Shown in pieces: positions 1 through 7,434 of a stretch of DNA of 19,560 nucleotides (positions are counted from its first letter, which is position 1; every line of letters begins with the position of its first letter). The notes beneath the pieces were generated by a model. That model saw nothing but the letters and a program-made list of their open reading frames with translations, ran no database searches and was not told the origin of the DNA. The stretch comes from SHZI01 sp964384525 (GTDB taxonomy: Bacteria; Pseudomonadota; Gammaproteobacteria; Steroidobacterales; GCA-2729495): contig CAYLKO010000055.1 of assembly GCA_964384525.1 (NCBI GenBank), forward strand, positions 1-19,560, read 5' to 3'. A program made the position numbers and the translations under genes.

Positions 1-27
1 GACGATTTCCGACTGATGGATGTCTCG

Positions 28-705
28 CTACCAGGCCACGCCGGTGAGTTGCAGCAGGCCATCGATGCCGCCAAGGTCGACAAACGCACCATAATCGGTG
101 AGGTTCTTGACCACACCCTTGATGATGGAACCTTCCTGCAGATTCGACAGCAGTGCTTCACGCTCGGCGCTGTACTCGGCCTCGACGACCGCACGACGGG
201 AAACGACGACGTTGTTCCGCCGGCGATCGAGCTTGATCACCTTGAACTCGAGCTCTTTGCCTTCGAGGGAGTACGGATCACGCACCGGCCGGACATCGAC
301 CAGGGAGCCGGGCAAAAACGCCCGGACGAATTCGATATCAACGGTGAAACCGCCCTTGACGCGGCCGTTGATGATGCCTTTGACGATCTTCTGGTGCTCG
401 AAGGCACCTTCCAGTGACTCCCAGGTACGCACGCGTTTGGCACGTTCCCTGGAGAGTTTGGTTTCACCAAACCCGTCTTCCACCGAATCGAGCGCAACCT
501 CGACGTCGTCGCCTACGGCAACTTCGAGTTCTCCGCGATCGTTCTTGAATTGACTGGCCGGAATCACGGCCTCGGACTTGAGGCCTGCGCTGACAACCAC
601 TGCCTCGGAAGAGACTTCGACCACCCGCCCCATCAATATGGTGCCCGGCTTGATCCGTGCATTGGCAAGACTTTGTTCGAAGAGTTCGGCGAAATTTTCC
701 GTCAT
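28..705 (-). CDS. rpsA: 30S ribosomal protein S1, N-terminal part, ending at an in-frame TAG
   Basis: Ribosomal protein S1 binds mRNA leaders and brings them to the 30S subunit. The start MTENFAELFEQS and the following S1/OB-fold repeats (GTILMGRVVEV near residue 21, then repeats near 105 and 190 including LTDYGAFVDLGG) are typical of bacterial S1, which is normally about 555 residues. Here the frame stops after 225 residues at a TAG (30-28) in the third repeat, where the family has AWK or AWR. Nine more codons up to the window edge (RDIHQSEIV) still resemble the family's RVxHPSEIV. The frame is therefore homologous on both sides of the stop. The gene follows cmk after an 83-base spacer, the usual order. 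The Shine-Dalgarno is weak (GGTGG, about 12 bases upstream), as is common for rpsA. Identity is certain. Whether the stop is real or a sequence error is open. Confidence 0.9.
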   Translation of the reverse strand: MTENFAELFEQSLANARIKPGTILMGRVVEVSSEAVVVSAGLKSEAVIPASQFKNDRGELEVAVGDDVEVALDSVEDGFGETKLSRERAKRVRTWESLEGAFEHQKIVKGIINGRVKGGFTVDIEFVRAFLPGSLVDVRPVRDPYSLEGKELEFKVIKLDRRRNNVVVSRRAVVEAEYSAEREALLSNLQEGSIIKGVVKNLTDYGAFVDLGGIDGLLQLTGVAW

Positions 706-717
706 GTTTGTTGATTA

Positions 718-731
718 CCACCCGTGGGTGG
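718..731 (-). promoter_or_regulatory. Hairpin over the rpsA translation start region
   Basis: The rpsA mRNA leader contains CCACC-CACG-GGTGG, a 5-bp perfect stem with a 4-base loop, ending 12 bases before the ATG. The GGTGG arm is the only Shine-Dalgarno-like sequence near the start, so the stem would hide it. S1 is known to repress its own translation in E. coli through structured, Shine-Dalgarno-poor leaders. A similar role here is inference. Confidence 0.4.
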
Positions 732-783
732 ACCTGTAAGTTGCTAGTGCCGGCCTGAACCATCATGCGGCGGATTTCATCAA

Positions 784-808
784 CCGATTCAGATTTGTCG
801 TGAATCGG
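784..808 (-). other. Perfect 8-bp inverted repeat at the cmk stop codon
   Basis: CCGATTCA and TGAATCGG are exact reverse complements separated by 9 bases, and the first arm (plus-strand order) contains the cmk stop codon. On the transcript (minus strand) no run of U follows, so it does not look like a classical intrinsic terminator. It may be an RNA processing or stability element between cmk and rpsA. Confidence 0.4.
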
Positions 809-1508
809 ACCCAGTCGTAGTGATCGGCACGTCAATCAGCCCCTTGGCCTGCACGAAACCCAGTACGGCGGCCACCACCCGGGAGATCTCCATCCCCGTG
901 GTATCCAGAATCCGTGCATCGTCGCTGGGCTTGAGCGGCGCGACAGCCCGCTCCGAATCTCGCCGGTCGCGGTCTGCCATGTCCCTGGAAAGGGCGGAGA
1001 GGCTAACATCAATACCCTTGTCCTTCAACTGCTTATATCGCCTCCGCGCCCGTTCTTCAATGCTGGCGGTGAGGTATACCTTGACGTCGGCATCGGGAAA
1101 AATGACGGCCCCCATGTCGCGGCCGTCGGCCACCAGTCCCGGTGGACGGCGAAAGGCCCGTTGCCGGGCAATGAGTGCCTTTCGAACCGCAGCCAGGGAT
1201 GCCACCCGGGAAGCTCCCTCGCCGATGGTTTCAGTGCGGATGGCCTCGGTGACATCCTGCCCATTCAGCAGCACACGAATCGCCTGGCCCGCGGTATCAA
1301 AGCGCACATCCAGATGCCCTGCCCGCTCTGCGACCGCTGCTTCCTGATCGAGCGACAGGCCGCTTTTGCCGGCATCCAGCGCAACGAGGCGATACAGGGC
1401 GCCACTGTCCAGCAGGTGCCAGCCGAGCTGGTCGGCCACCAGTCGGCTGATGGTGCCCTTGCCCGCACCACCCGGGCCGTCAATGGCGATGACCGGAACG
1501 TGACTCAT
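789..1508 (-). CDS. cmk: Cytidylate (CMP/dCMP) kinase
   Basis: The enzyme transfers phosphate from ATP to CMP or dCMP in cytosolic pyrimidine nucleotide metabolism. The P-loop GPGGAGKGT is at residues 11-19, followed by the conserved LDSGALYRLVAL and, near residue 128, DGRDMGAVIFPDADVK. Length is 239 residues, slightly above the usual 225 because of a short C-terminal tail. The ATG overlaps the aroA stop by four bases (ATGA), which indicates translational coupling. Its position between aroA and rpsA is conserved in gammaproteobacteria. Very sure. Confidence 0.97.
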   Translation of the reverse strand: MSHVPVIAIDGPGGAGKGTISRLVADQLGWHLLDSGALYRLVALDAGKSGLSLDQEAAVAERAGHLDVRFDTAGQAIRVLLNGQDVTEAIRTETIGEGASRVASLAAVRKALIARQRAFRRPPGLVADGRDMGAVIFPDADVKVYLTASIEERARRRYKQLKDKGIDVSLSALSRDMADRDRRDSERAVAPLKPSDDARILDTTGMEISRVVAAVLGFVQAKGLIDVPITTTGSDSRQI

Positions 1509-2866
1509 CCGGTACCACTGGTCGAGGGGCCATTCTGCCCCGCGAGAATGTCCAGCCCGATCGCCTGCGCCAGTTCGGGAAACCCTGGAAAGGAAGTGGC
1601 CACATTGGCAGTGTCCAGGATGGTCACCGGTCCCGATGCCCGGGACGCCCCCACCGCGAAGGACATCGCGACGCGATGATCGCCATGGCTGTCGATCGTG
1701 CCGCCACGGAGCTGGCCGCCACGGATCCGCGCACCATCCGGGAACTCCTGCACATCGATTCCCAACGCCCGCAGCCCATCGGCCATCACCCGGATCCGGT
1801 CGCTTTCCTTGTGGCGCAGTTCGGCGGCACCGGATACCAGGGTTTCCCCCGAAGCCAGCGCCGCAGCCAGAAAAATCACCGGAAATTCGTCGATTGCCAG
1901 CGGTACCAGTGCCGGCGGTATTTCAATGCCGTGCAGCTGGCCGGGCTCGATGATCAGGCGACCTGCAGGCGCACCGCCCAGCTGCGGCCCCGCCGCGATG
2001 CGCAGCTTCGCGCCCATCAGCTGAAGAATGTCCAGAATTCCGGTTCTCGTCGGATTGAGGCCGACCCCATCGATCACCAGTTCACCCTGACCGGCAACAC
2101 AGGCAGCCAGAACCATGAACGCGGCCGACGACAGATCACCCGGCACGACAATCGGCGCACCGTGCAAGGTGCTGCCGCCGGCCAGCGATGCCGTCATGCC
2201 GTGCTGGCTGACCGGACAGCCCAGATGACTCAGCATCCGTTCGGTGTGATCCCGCGATACCGCCGGTTCTGTCACGCTGGTTTCGCCAGCGGCGTACAGG
2301 CCGGCCAACAGCACGGCTGACTTCACCTGGGCACTGGCCACCGGCATGTCGAACCGGATCGCCGAGAGCCGGCCGCCGGCGCCGCCCGTGGTGACCGGCG
2401 GTGTGCCGTTGGTGGTGTGCACCGTGGCGCCCATGCGCCGCAGCGGCTCGGCGCCCCGCTCCATGGGGCGCCGCGACAGGGATTCATCGCCGATCAGGGT
2501 CGAAGCAAAGGGCTGCCCGGCGAGCAGGCCCATGAAGAGCCGCGTCGAGGTTCCCGAATTGCCCAGATCCAGTGCCGCCGACGCCTGGCGCAGTCCATCG
2601 AGGCCTGCACCCTGAACCAGGACGGTGCTCGAGTCCGGCTGCGTGATGTGGACACCCATGGCCCGCAGGGCGGCCAGCGTCGCCAGGCAATCTTCGCCGG
2701 ACAGGAAGCCGGTGATTTCACTGGTCCCCGTCGCGATGGCGCCCAGCATCAGCGCCCGGTGGGAGATCGATTTGTCGCCGGGTACCTGAATGGTGCCGCC
2801 GATCCGGTCGGATGGTTGCACCTTGAAATACTGCTGGGCGGAATGCTGGTTGGTTGCGGAACTCAT
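1505..2866 (-). CDS. aroA: 3-phosphoshikimate 1-carboxyvinyltransferase (EPSP synthase), class II signatures
   Basis: The enzyme joins phosphoenolpyruvate to shikimate-3-phosphate in the shikimate pathway. The protein has 453 residues. GDKS is at 30-33, LGNSGTSTR at 101-109, RRPMER at 132-137, SAQVK at 178-182, RDHTE at 205-209, NPTR at 271-274, the catalytic-region DEFP at 326-329, RHKESDR at 351-357 and GDHR at 395-398. The set GDKx, SAQxK, RxHxE and NxTR marks class II (CP4-like) EPSP synthases. The loop residue that is Ala in CP4 is Gly here, so tolerance to inhibitors cannot be assumed. The chosen ATG overlaps the hisC stop (ATGA); a GTG four codons upstream is less likely. In Pseudomonas this gene is fused to tyrA; here it stands alone. 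Confidence 0.96.
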   Translation of the reverse strand: MSSATNQHSAQQYFKVQPSDRIGGTIQVPGDKSISHRALMLGAIATGTSEITGFLSGEDCLATLAALRAMGVHITQPDSSTVLVQGAGLDGLRQASAALDLGNSGTSTRLFMGLLAGQPFASTLIGDESLSRRPMERGAEPLRRMGATVHTTNGTPPVTTGGAGGRLSAIRFDMPVASAQVKSAVLLAGLYAAGETSVTEPAVSRDHTERMLSHLGCPVSQHGMTASLAGGSTLHGAPIVVPGDLSSAAFMVLAACVAGQGELVIDGVGLNPTRTGILDILQLMGAKLRIAAGPQLGGAPAGRLIIEPGQLHGIEIPPALVPLAIDEFPVIFLAAALASGETLVSGAAELRHKESDRIRVMADGLRALGIDVQEFPDGARIRGGQLRGGTIDSHGDHRVAMSFAVGASRASGPVTILDTANVATSFPGFPELAQAIGLDILAGQNGPSTSGTG

Positions 2867-3993
2867 TGGGAAGCACACAGTTCAGACAAGGTCGACAATA
2901 ACCGATCGACCTGCTGCGGTAGACCAACGGTGATGCGCAGATGATTGAGCAGACCATAGCCCGCCATTGGCCGCACGATGATTCCACGCCGGAGCAAGGC
3001 TTCATACCAGCGATCGGCGGGGCCGCCGGTATCGGCCAGCACGAAATTCCCGGCAGAAGGCGGCACTGACCAGCCGAGCGCCGTCAGCCCGGTGCGCAAG
3101 GTTGTCAGGCCATGTTGATTGAGGTCCCGCGAGCGGGCGACATGCTCGTCGGCACCGAGTGCGGCCAGCGCCGCTGCCTGCGCCAGGCTGTTCACGTTGA
3201 ACGGCTGGCGAACCCGGTTCAGGAGCTCCGCCACCGCCGGATGGCTGACGGTGTAACCCACCCGGAGTCCTGCCAGACCGTAGATCTTCGAAAAGGTTCG
3301 ACAGAGAATCAGATTGGGCACGTCCGGCAGCCAGCTCAAGGTGTCGGGACAATCGCCAGCCGGCATGTAGTCACGGTAGGCCTCGTCAACGACAATCATC
3401 ACGGTCGGTGGCAGGTCCATGATGAACCGGCGTAGCGCCAGCGGCGGCAACCAGGTGCCCGTTGGATTGTTCGGATTGGCAATGAATACCAGCCGCGTCC
3501 GTCCGTTGATCTGGTCCCGCAGGGTTTCCAGTGAATGGCCCCGTGGTTGCGGACCGGAAGGCGCTGCAGCCGGCGCCAGGCGTCCGGTGGCGCCGGTTGC
3601 CTGCACCACCAGCGGGTAGACGGCAAACGCATACTCGGCATAAACCGCTTCATCGTCGGGCGTCAGAAACGTCTCGGCAATGATCGAGAGCAGCTCATTG
3701 GAGCCGTTGCCAATGGTGATCTGGTCCGGCGACACGGCAAGCCGGTCTGCCAGCCCCTGCTTCAGTTCAAAAGCACTGCCGTCCGGGTACAGCGCCAGTT
3801 CGGGAAGTGCCGCGCGGATGGCGGACAGACTTTCGGGCGGAGGCCCCAGCGGGTTCTCGTTCGAGGCCAGCTTGATGCAGTCACCGACCCCATACTCCCG
3901 CGCCAGCTCGGTCATCGGCTTGCCGGGCACATAGGGGTACAGGGACCGGACACCGGGTGCCGCCAGTCGATGAAAGTCCTGTTGTTGCTGCAT
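2863..3993 (-). CDS. hisC: Histidinol-phosphate / aromatic aminotransferase (HisC family)
   Basis: This is a fold-type I PLP aminotransferase of 376 residues. SNENPLG is at 44-50, NPNNPTG at 174-180, DEAY at 204-207, the PLP lysine in FSKIYGLAG at about 237, and the C-terminal arginine in LRITVG. Family members convert imidazole-acetol phosphate to histidinol phosphate, and many also transaminate phenylpyruvate and hydroxyphenylpyruvate. Lying between pheA and aroA with no other his genes, this copy more likely serves aromatic amino acids, as proposed for Pseudomonas hisC2. That is inference from context. The start is uncertain: the ATG at 3993 gives the best N-terminal match (VPGKPMTELAREYG), but an ATG at 4011 and a TTG at 4023 are in frame. 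Confidence 0.93.
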   Translation of the reverse strand: MQQQQDFHRLAAPGVRSLYPYVPGKPMTELAREYGVGDCIKLASNENPLGPPPESLSAIRAALPELALYPDGSAFELKQGLADRLAVSPDQITIGNGSNELLSIIAETFLTPDDEAVYAEYAFAVYPLVVQATGATGRLAPAAAPSGPQPRGHSLETLRDQINGRTRLVFIANPNNPTGTWLPPLALRRFIMDLPPTVMIVVDEAYRDYMPAGDCPDTLSWLPDVPNLILCRTFSKIYGLAGLRVGYTVSHPAVAELLNRVRQPFNVNSLAQAAALAALGADEHVARSRDLNQHGLTTLRTGLTALGWSVPPSAGNFVLADTGGPADRWYEALLRRGIIVRPMAGYGLLNHLRITVGLPQQVDRLLSTLSELCASQ

Positions 3994-4023
3994 GGCCTCG
4001 CCGGATGGCATGGATGCAGGCAA

Positions 4024-5163
4024 TCAAAGCACCGCTTTGGGATAGGAGCCGAGGATGCGGAACAGCTGTGCCCGCCTTTTCAGCTTGGTCAGTGCCTGCG
4101 CCACTGCCGGGTCTTCGGCATGACCATCGAGATCGAGAAAGAAAACGTAATGCCATTTTCTCTGGCGGGAGGGGCGTGACTCGATCCGCGTCATGTTGAT
4201 CTTGTGCTCTGCCAAAGGCGCCAGCAGTTTCTGCAGGGCGCCTGCATCGGTCGTGTCGCGGGTGGACAGCAGCAGGGAGGTTTTGTCATCACCACTGGCC
4301 GACAACAGCTTCCGGCCGATGACCAGAAACCGGGTCGTGTTGTCCGGGCGATCTTCAATGTCGGTCACCAGGCGGTTCAAGCCATAGACCTCGGCGGCAG
4401 CATCGCCGGCAATGGCTGCGGTGCCGGCCTCGTCCCGGGCCCGGCGGGCGCCTTCGGCGTTGCTGCTTGCGGGCAGCAATTCCGCCTGCGGGAGGTACTC
4501 GCGCAACCAGCCGCGGCACTGGCCCAGTGATTGCGGGTGGGCACTGACGCGCAGGATCTTGTCGAGTCCCGTCATGGTGCCCAGCAGATGTTGGCGGATG
4601 CGCATCTCCAGCTCGCCGCAGATCTTCAATGGCGAGGTCAGAAACATGTCCAGCGTGTGATTCACCGTGCCCTCGGTGGAATTTTCGATCGGCACCACGC
4701 CGAAATCAGCCGCTCCGGAAGCCACCTCATGAAACACCTCGTCGATCATGCCGAGCGGCAGTGCCCGCACGGAATGTCCGAAGTGTTTGTAGACGGCTGA
4801 TTGACTGAAGGTCCCCTCCGGCCCCAGGTAGCCCACCTTCATGGGCTCCTCCTGAGCGAGACAGGCCGACATGATTTCGCGAAACAGGCGCACCATCTCT
4901 TCGTCGGTCAGCGGCCCCTTGTTGCGGGCCACGACATTGCGAAGGATCGCGACTTCCCTCTCGGGTCGATAGAAGTCGACCGCCGAGCCCTTGCCACCCT
5001 TGACGACGGCAACCTTCTGGGCCAGCCCGGCTCGTTCTGCAATCAGGGTCTGGATGCGCTGATCGACGGCATCGATCTTGCCCCGCAGATCCTCCAGACC
5101 AGCCGATCCGGCCTTGGCACGGGCGGCCGGCCGGCCGGAGCGCGCTTCAGCCTTCTTCTTCAT
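4024..5163 (-). CDS. pheA: Bifunctional chorismate mutase / prephenate dehydratase (P-protein)
   Basis: The protein converts chorismate to prephenate and then to phenylpyruvate, committing carbon to phenylalanine. In the 379 residues an AroQ-type chorismate mutase domain covers about 22-105 (LRGKIDAVDQRI, then YRPEREV). The prephenate dehydratase domain covers about 108-283, with GPEGTFS at 114-120 and the catalytic TTRF at 276-279. A C-terminal ACT domain carries ESRP at 328-331, the phenylalanine feedback site of the family. The ATG lies inside the end of serA (17-base overlap), so translation is probably coupled. The N-terminus is Lys/Ala-rich and unconserved. No leader peptide is visible, as expected for an internal operon gene. 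Confidence 0.96.
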   Translation of the reverse strand: MKKKAEARSGRPAARAKAGSAGLEDLRGKIDAVDQRIQTLIAERAGLAQKVAVVKGGKGSAVDFYRPEREVAILRNVVARNKGPLTDEEMVRLFREIMSACLAQEEPMKVGYLGPEGTFSQSAVYKHFGHSVRALPLGMIDEVFHEVASGAADFGVVPIENSTEGTVNHTLDMFLTSPLKICGELEMRIRQHLLGTMTGLDKILRVSAHPQSLGQCRGWLREYLPQAELLPASSNAEGARRARDEAGTAAIAGDAAAEVYGLNRLVTDIEDRPDNTTRFLVIGRKLLSASGDDKTSLLLSTRDTTDAGALQKLLAPLAEHKINMTRIESRPSRQRKWHYVFFLDLDGHAEDPAVAQALTKLKRRAQLFRILGSYPKAVL

Positions 5164-6361
5164 GGACACCAGGGTGGCTGGCACCGAGATTGCGCACGCA
5201 AAGCACTCCCGGTATGGCGCGTATGGCGGCCAAGGTGGGCTCGGTTGCCTCGCCATCCAGATCGATGAGGGTATAGGCCAGGTCACCCCGGGACTTGTTC
5301 AGCAGGTTCGCGATATTCAAGCCGGCATCGCCGAGGCAGGTGGAGATCTGTCCAACCATGTTTGGCACGTTGGCATTGGCGACGGTGATGCGTGCGACGC
5401 CGGTGCGTGGCACGTCGGCTTCCGGGAAATTCACCGAATAGCGGATCGTGCCATGCTCCAGATAGGCACGCAGGTTGTCCGCCACCATCACGGCGCAATT
5501 CGCCTCCGCCTCGTGGGTCGAAGCACCCAGATGCGGCAGCGCCACCACTCGAGGGTTGCCGATCAACGCCCGGCTGGGGAAGTCGCAGACATAGGCGGCG
5601 AGCTTCCCATCGGCAAGCGCCGCGATGACCGCGGCTTCATCGACGATCTCGCCGCGGGCAAAATTGAGAACGATCGCATTGCGCGGCATGAGCCCGATGC
5701 GGGCCGTATTGACCAGCCCACGCGTGGAATCGAGCAGTGGCACATGCACGGCAACAAAGTCGGACCGGCTGAACAATTCGTCGAGGTTGCGCGCCTGCTC
5801 GACGGTGGATGACAACTGCCAGGCGCGCTGCACGGTGATCTGGGGATCAAAGCCGACCACGCGCATGCCCAGCGCCAGGGCGGCATTGGCCACCTGCACG
5901 CCAATCGCGCCCAGGCCCACGACGCCGAGGGTCCGGCCGGGCAGCTCGAAGCCCACATACTTTTTCTTGCCGGCTTCCACGGCCTTGTCGAGCGCCGCGC
6001 CCTCTTCGCTCAAGTGCTCGACAAAATTCCATGCCTGGCACAGATTGCGGGCGCCCAGCAACATCCCGGCGATGACCAGCTCCTTGACGGCGTTGGCATT
6101 CGCGCCAGGCGCGTTGAACACGGGGATGCCGCGCTTCGACAACGCGGCCACCGGCACGTTGTTGACCCCGGCACCGGCACGAGCCACTGCCAGCAGCGAA
6201 TCCGGCAGGGGCATGTCGTGCATTTTCGCCGAACGCACCAGGATGGCATCGGGTTGTTTGATTTCCGCGCCAACCAGGTAGCGATCGGACGGGAGCCGCT
6301 GCAATCCTTCAGCTGAAATGCTGTTCAGCATCTGGATCTGGAAAGTCGTGTTGGTTGTCAC
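5147..6361 (-). CDS. serA: D-3-phosphoglycerate dehydrogenase, ACT-domain form
   Basis: The enzyme oxidises 3-phosphoglycerate with NAD to 3-phosphohydroxypyruvate, the first step of serine synthesis. In 404 residues, the substrate-binding part starts at about residue 8 (QIQMLNSIS). The Rossmann motif GLGAIG is at 149-154, the catalytic-family Arg in FARGEI at 236 and the His in LPHLGAS at 277. A C-terminal ACT domain (about 323-395) suggests serine or other amino-acid control. The GTG start has GGAG eight bases upstream; earlier in-frame codons would run far into serC. The Glu of the family's catalytic triad aligns with Arg264 in DFPSR (see findings). It sits next to serC, the next enzyme of the pathway. 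The C-terminus overlaps pheA. Confidence 0.94.
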   Translation of the reverse strand: MTTNTTFQIQMLNSISAEGLQRLPSDRYLVGAEIKQPDAILVRSAKMHDMPLPDSLLAVARAGAGVNNVPVAALSKRGIPVFNAPGANANAVKELVIAGMLLGARNLCQAWNFVEHLSEEGAALDKAVEAGKKKYVGFELPGRTLGVVGLGAIGVQVANAALALGMRVVGFDPQITVQRAWQLSSTVEQARNLDELFSRSDFVAVHVPLLDSTRGLVNTARIGLMPRNAIVLNFARGEIVDEAAVIAALADGKLAAYVCDFPSRALIGNPRVVALPHLGASTHEAEANCAVMVADNLRAYLEHGTIRYSVNFPEADVPRTGVARITVANANVPNMVGQISTCLGDAGLNIANLLNKSRGDLAYTLIDLDGEATEPTLAAIRAIPGVLCVRNLGASHPGVHEEEG

Positions 6362-6375
6362 TCGAAAGACTCCAC

Positions 6376-7409
6376 TCAACCGTGTCGCTTCTGAAAGTCC
6401 GCCATGAAATCCACGAGAGCGATGACGCCTTCTTCGGTCATGGCATTGTAAATGCTCGCCCGCATGCCACCGACCGACCGATGGCCCTTCAGGCCGGCAA
6501 GCCCGGCACGCTCGGCCTCCTTGAGGAATTCGGCGTCCAGCTCGGCGCGCGGCAGCGTGAACGGCACGTTCATCCACGAGCGATGAGCCCTGGCGACGGG
6601 ATTCACGTAGTAGCCGGAGCCATCGATGGCCGTGTAGAGACGCTCTGCTTTCCGCTGGTTGATTTCCGCCATCTTCTGCAGCCCGCCATGTCGCTTGAGC
6701 CAGGCAAATACCAGTCCGGCGACATACCACGAGAAGGTGGGCGGCGTATTGAGCATCGAGCCCGCCTCGGCATGGGACGAATACTTGAGAATCGGCGGCA
6801 AGGTCGCGGGGGCCCGCTCCAGCAGGGCCTTGCGCACGATCAGGATGACGAGGCCCGATGGCCCGATGTTCTTCTGGGCACCGGCATAGATCATGCCGAA
6901 CTTGCTGACATCGATCGGGCGCGACAGGATCGTGGACGACATGTCGGCCACCACCGGCACCGCACCAACATCCGGCGGGGCATGGATTTCAAGGCCACTG
7001 ATGGTTTCATTGGCGCAGTAATGAAAATAGGCAGCGTCGGCATCCAGCTTCCACGACTTGCGATCCGGCACATCGAGATAATTCGACGCAGCACCATCGG
7101 CGACAACACCGACCTTCCGGACGACGGCAGCTTCCTTGCTGGCCTTTTTCGACCAGCTGCCCGTCACCAGATAATCAACGCCCTGCCCGGGGGCCGACAG
7201 ATTCATGGCTGCCAGGGCGAAATGCGTGGTGGCGCCACCCTGCAGGAACAGCACCGCGTAGTCGGCAGGAATGCCCATCAATTCCCGCAGGTCGGCCTCG
7301 GCCTGCTCGGCGACCATGATGAAGGGTTTGCTGCGGTGACTGACTTCCNNNNNNNNNNCTCAAGAGGCAGCACAGCGGGACCCGCACTGAAATTTATGAT
7401 TCTGGGCAT
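6376..7409 (-). CDS. serC: Phosphoserine aminotransferase, interrupted by a scaffold gap
   Basis: The PLP enzyme turns 3-phosphohydroxypyruvate into phosphoserine and also acts in vitamin B6 synthesis. The N-terminus MPRIINFSAGPAVLPLE (7409-7359) and the remainder beginning EVSHRSKPFI (from 7347) are both unmistakable, with the PLP lysine in GAQKNIGPSG. The 10 N between them replace about 20 codons by comparison with E. coli SerC (VLKQA...SVM), i.e. about 59 missing bases. Adding these gives a 360-residue protein, the normal family length, so the gene is probably intact in the organism. The ATG has a weak AGAG ahead of it and starts 26 bases after the gyrA stop. serC-serA is a functional pair. 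Confidence 0.93.
7349..7358. other. Scaffold gap of 10 N in serC
   Basis: Ten undetermined bases. The homology on both sides requires about 59 bases here, so the N count is a placeholder rather than a measured length. Confidence 0.95.
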
Positions 7410-7434
7410 GTGTTTCTCTGCAAGTAGTGGGTGG

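Noticed and set aside
28..30. TAG recoded as a sense codon
   Set aside because: TAG serves as the normal stop of yciK (13702-13704) and yciO (16919-16921), so genome-wide reassignment is unlikely. An error or a local mutation explains rpsA better.
6362..6730. N-terminal extension of SerA into serC
   Set aside because: The frame is open upstream but reads through serC in a shadow frame with low-complexity Arg/Gly sequence. The GTG at 6361 has a good GGAG and the family N-terminus.
7359..7434. Frameshifted serC pseudogene
   Set aside because: The apparent frame change is fully explained by the placeholder gap; both halves match SerC closely and sum to normal length.
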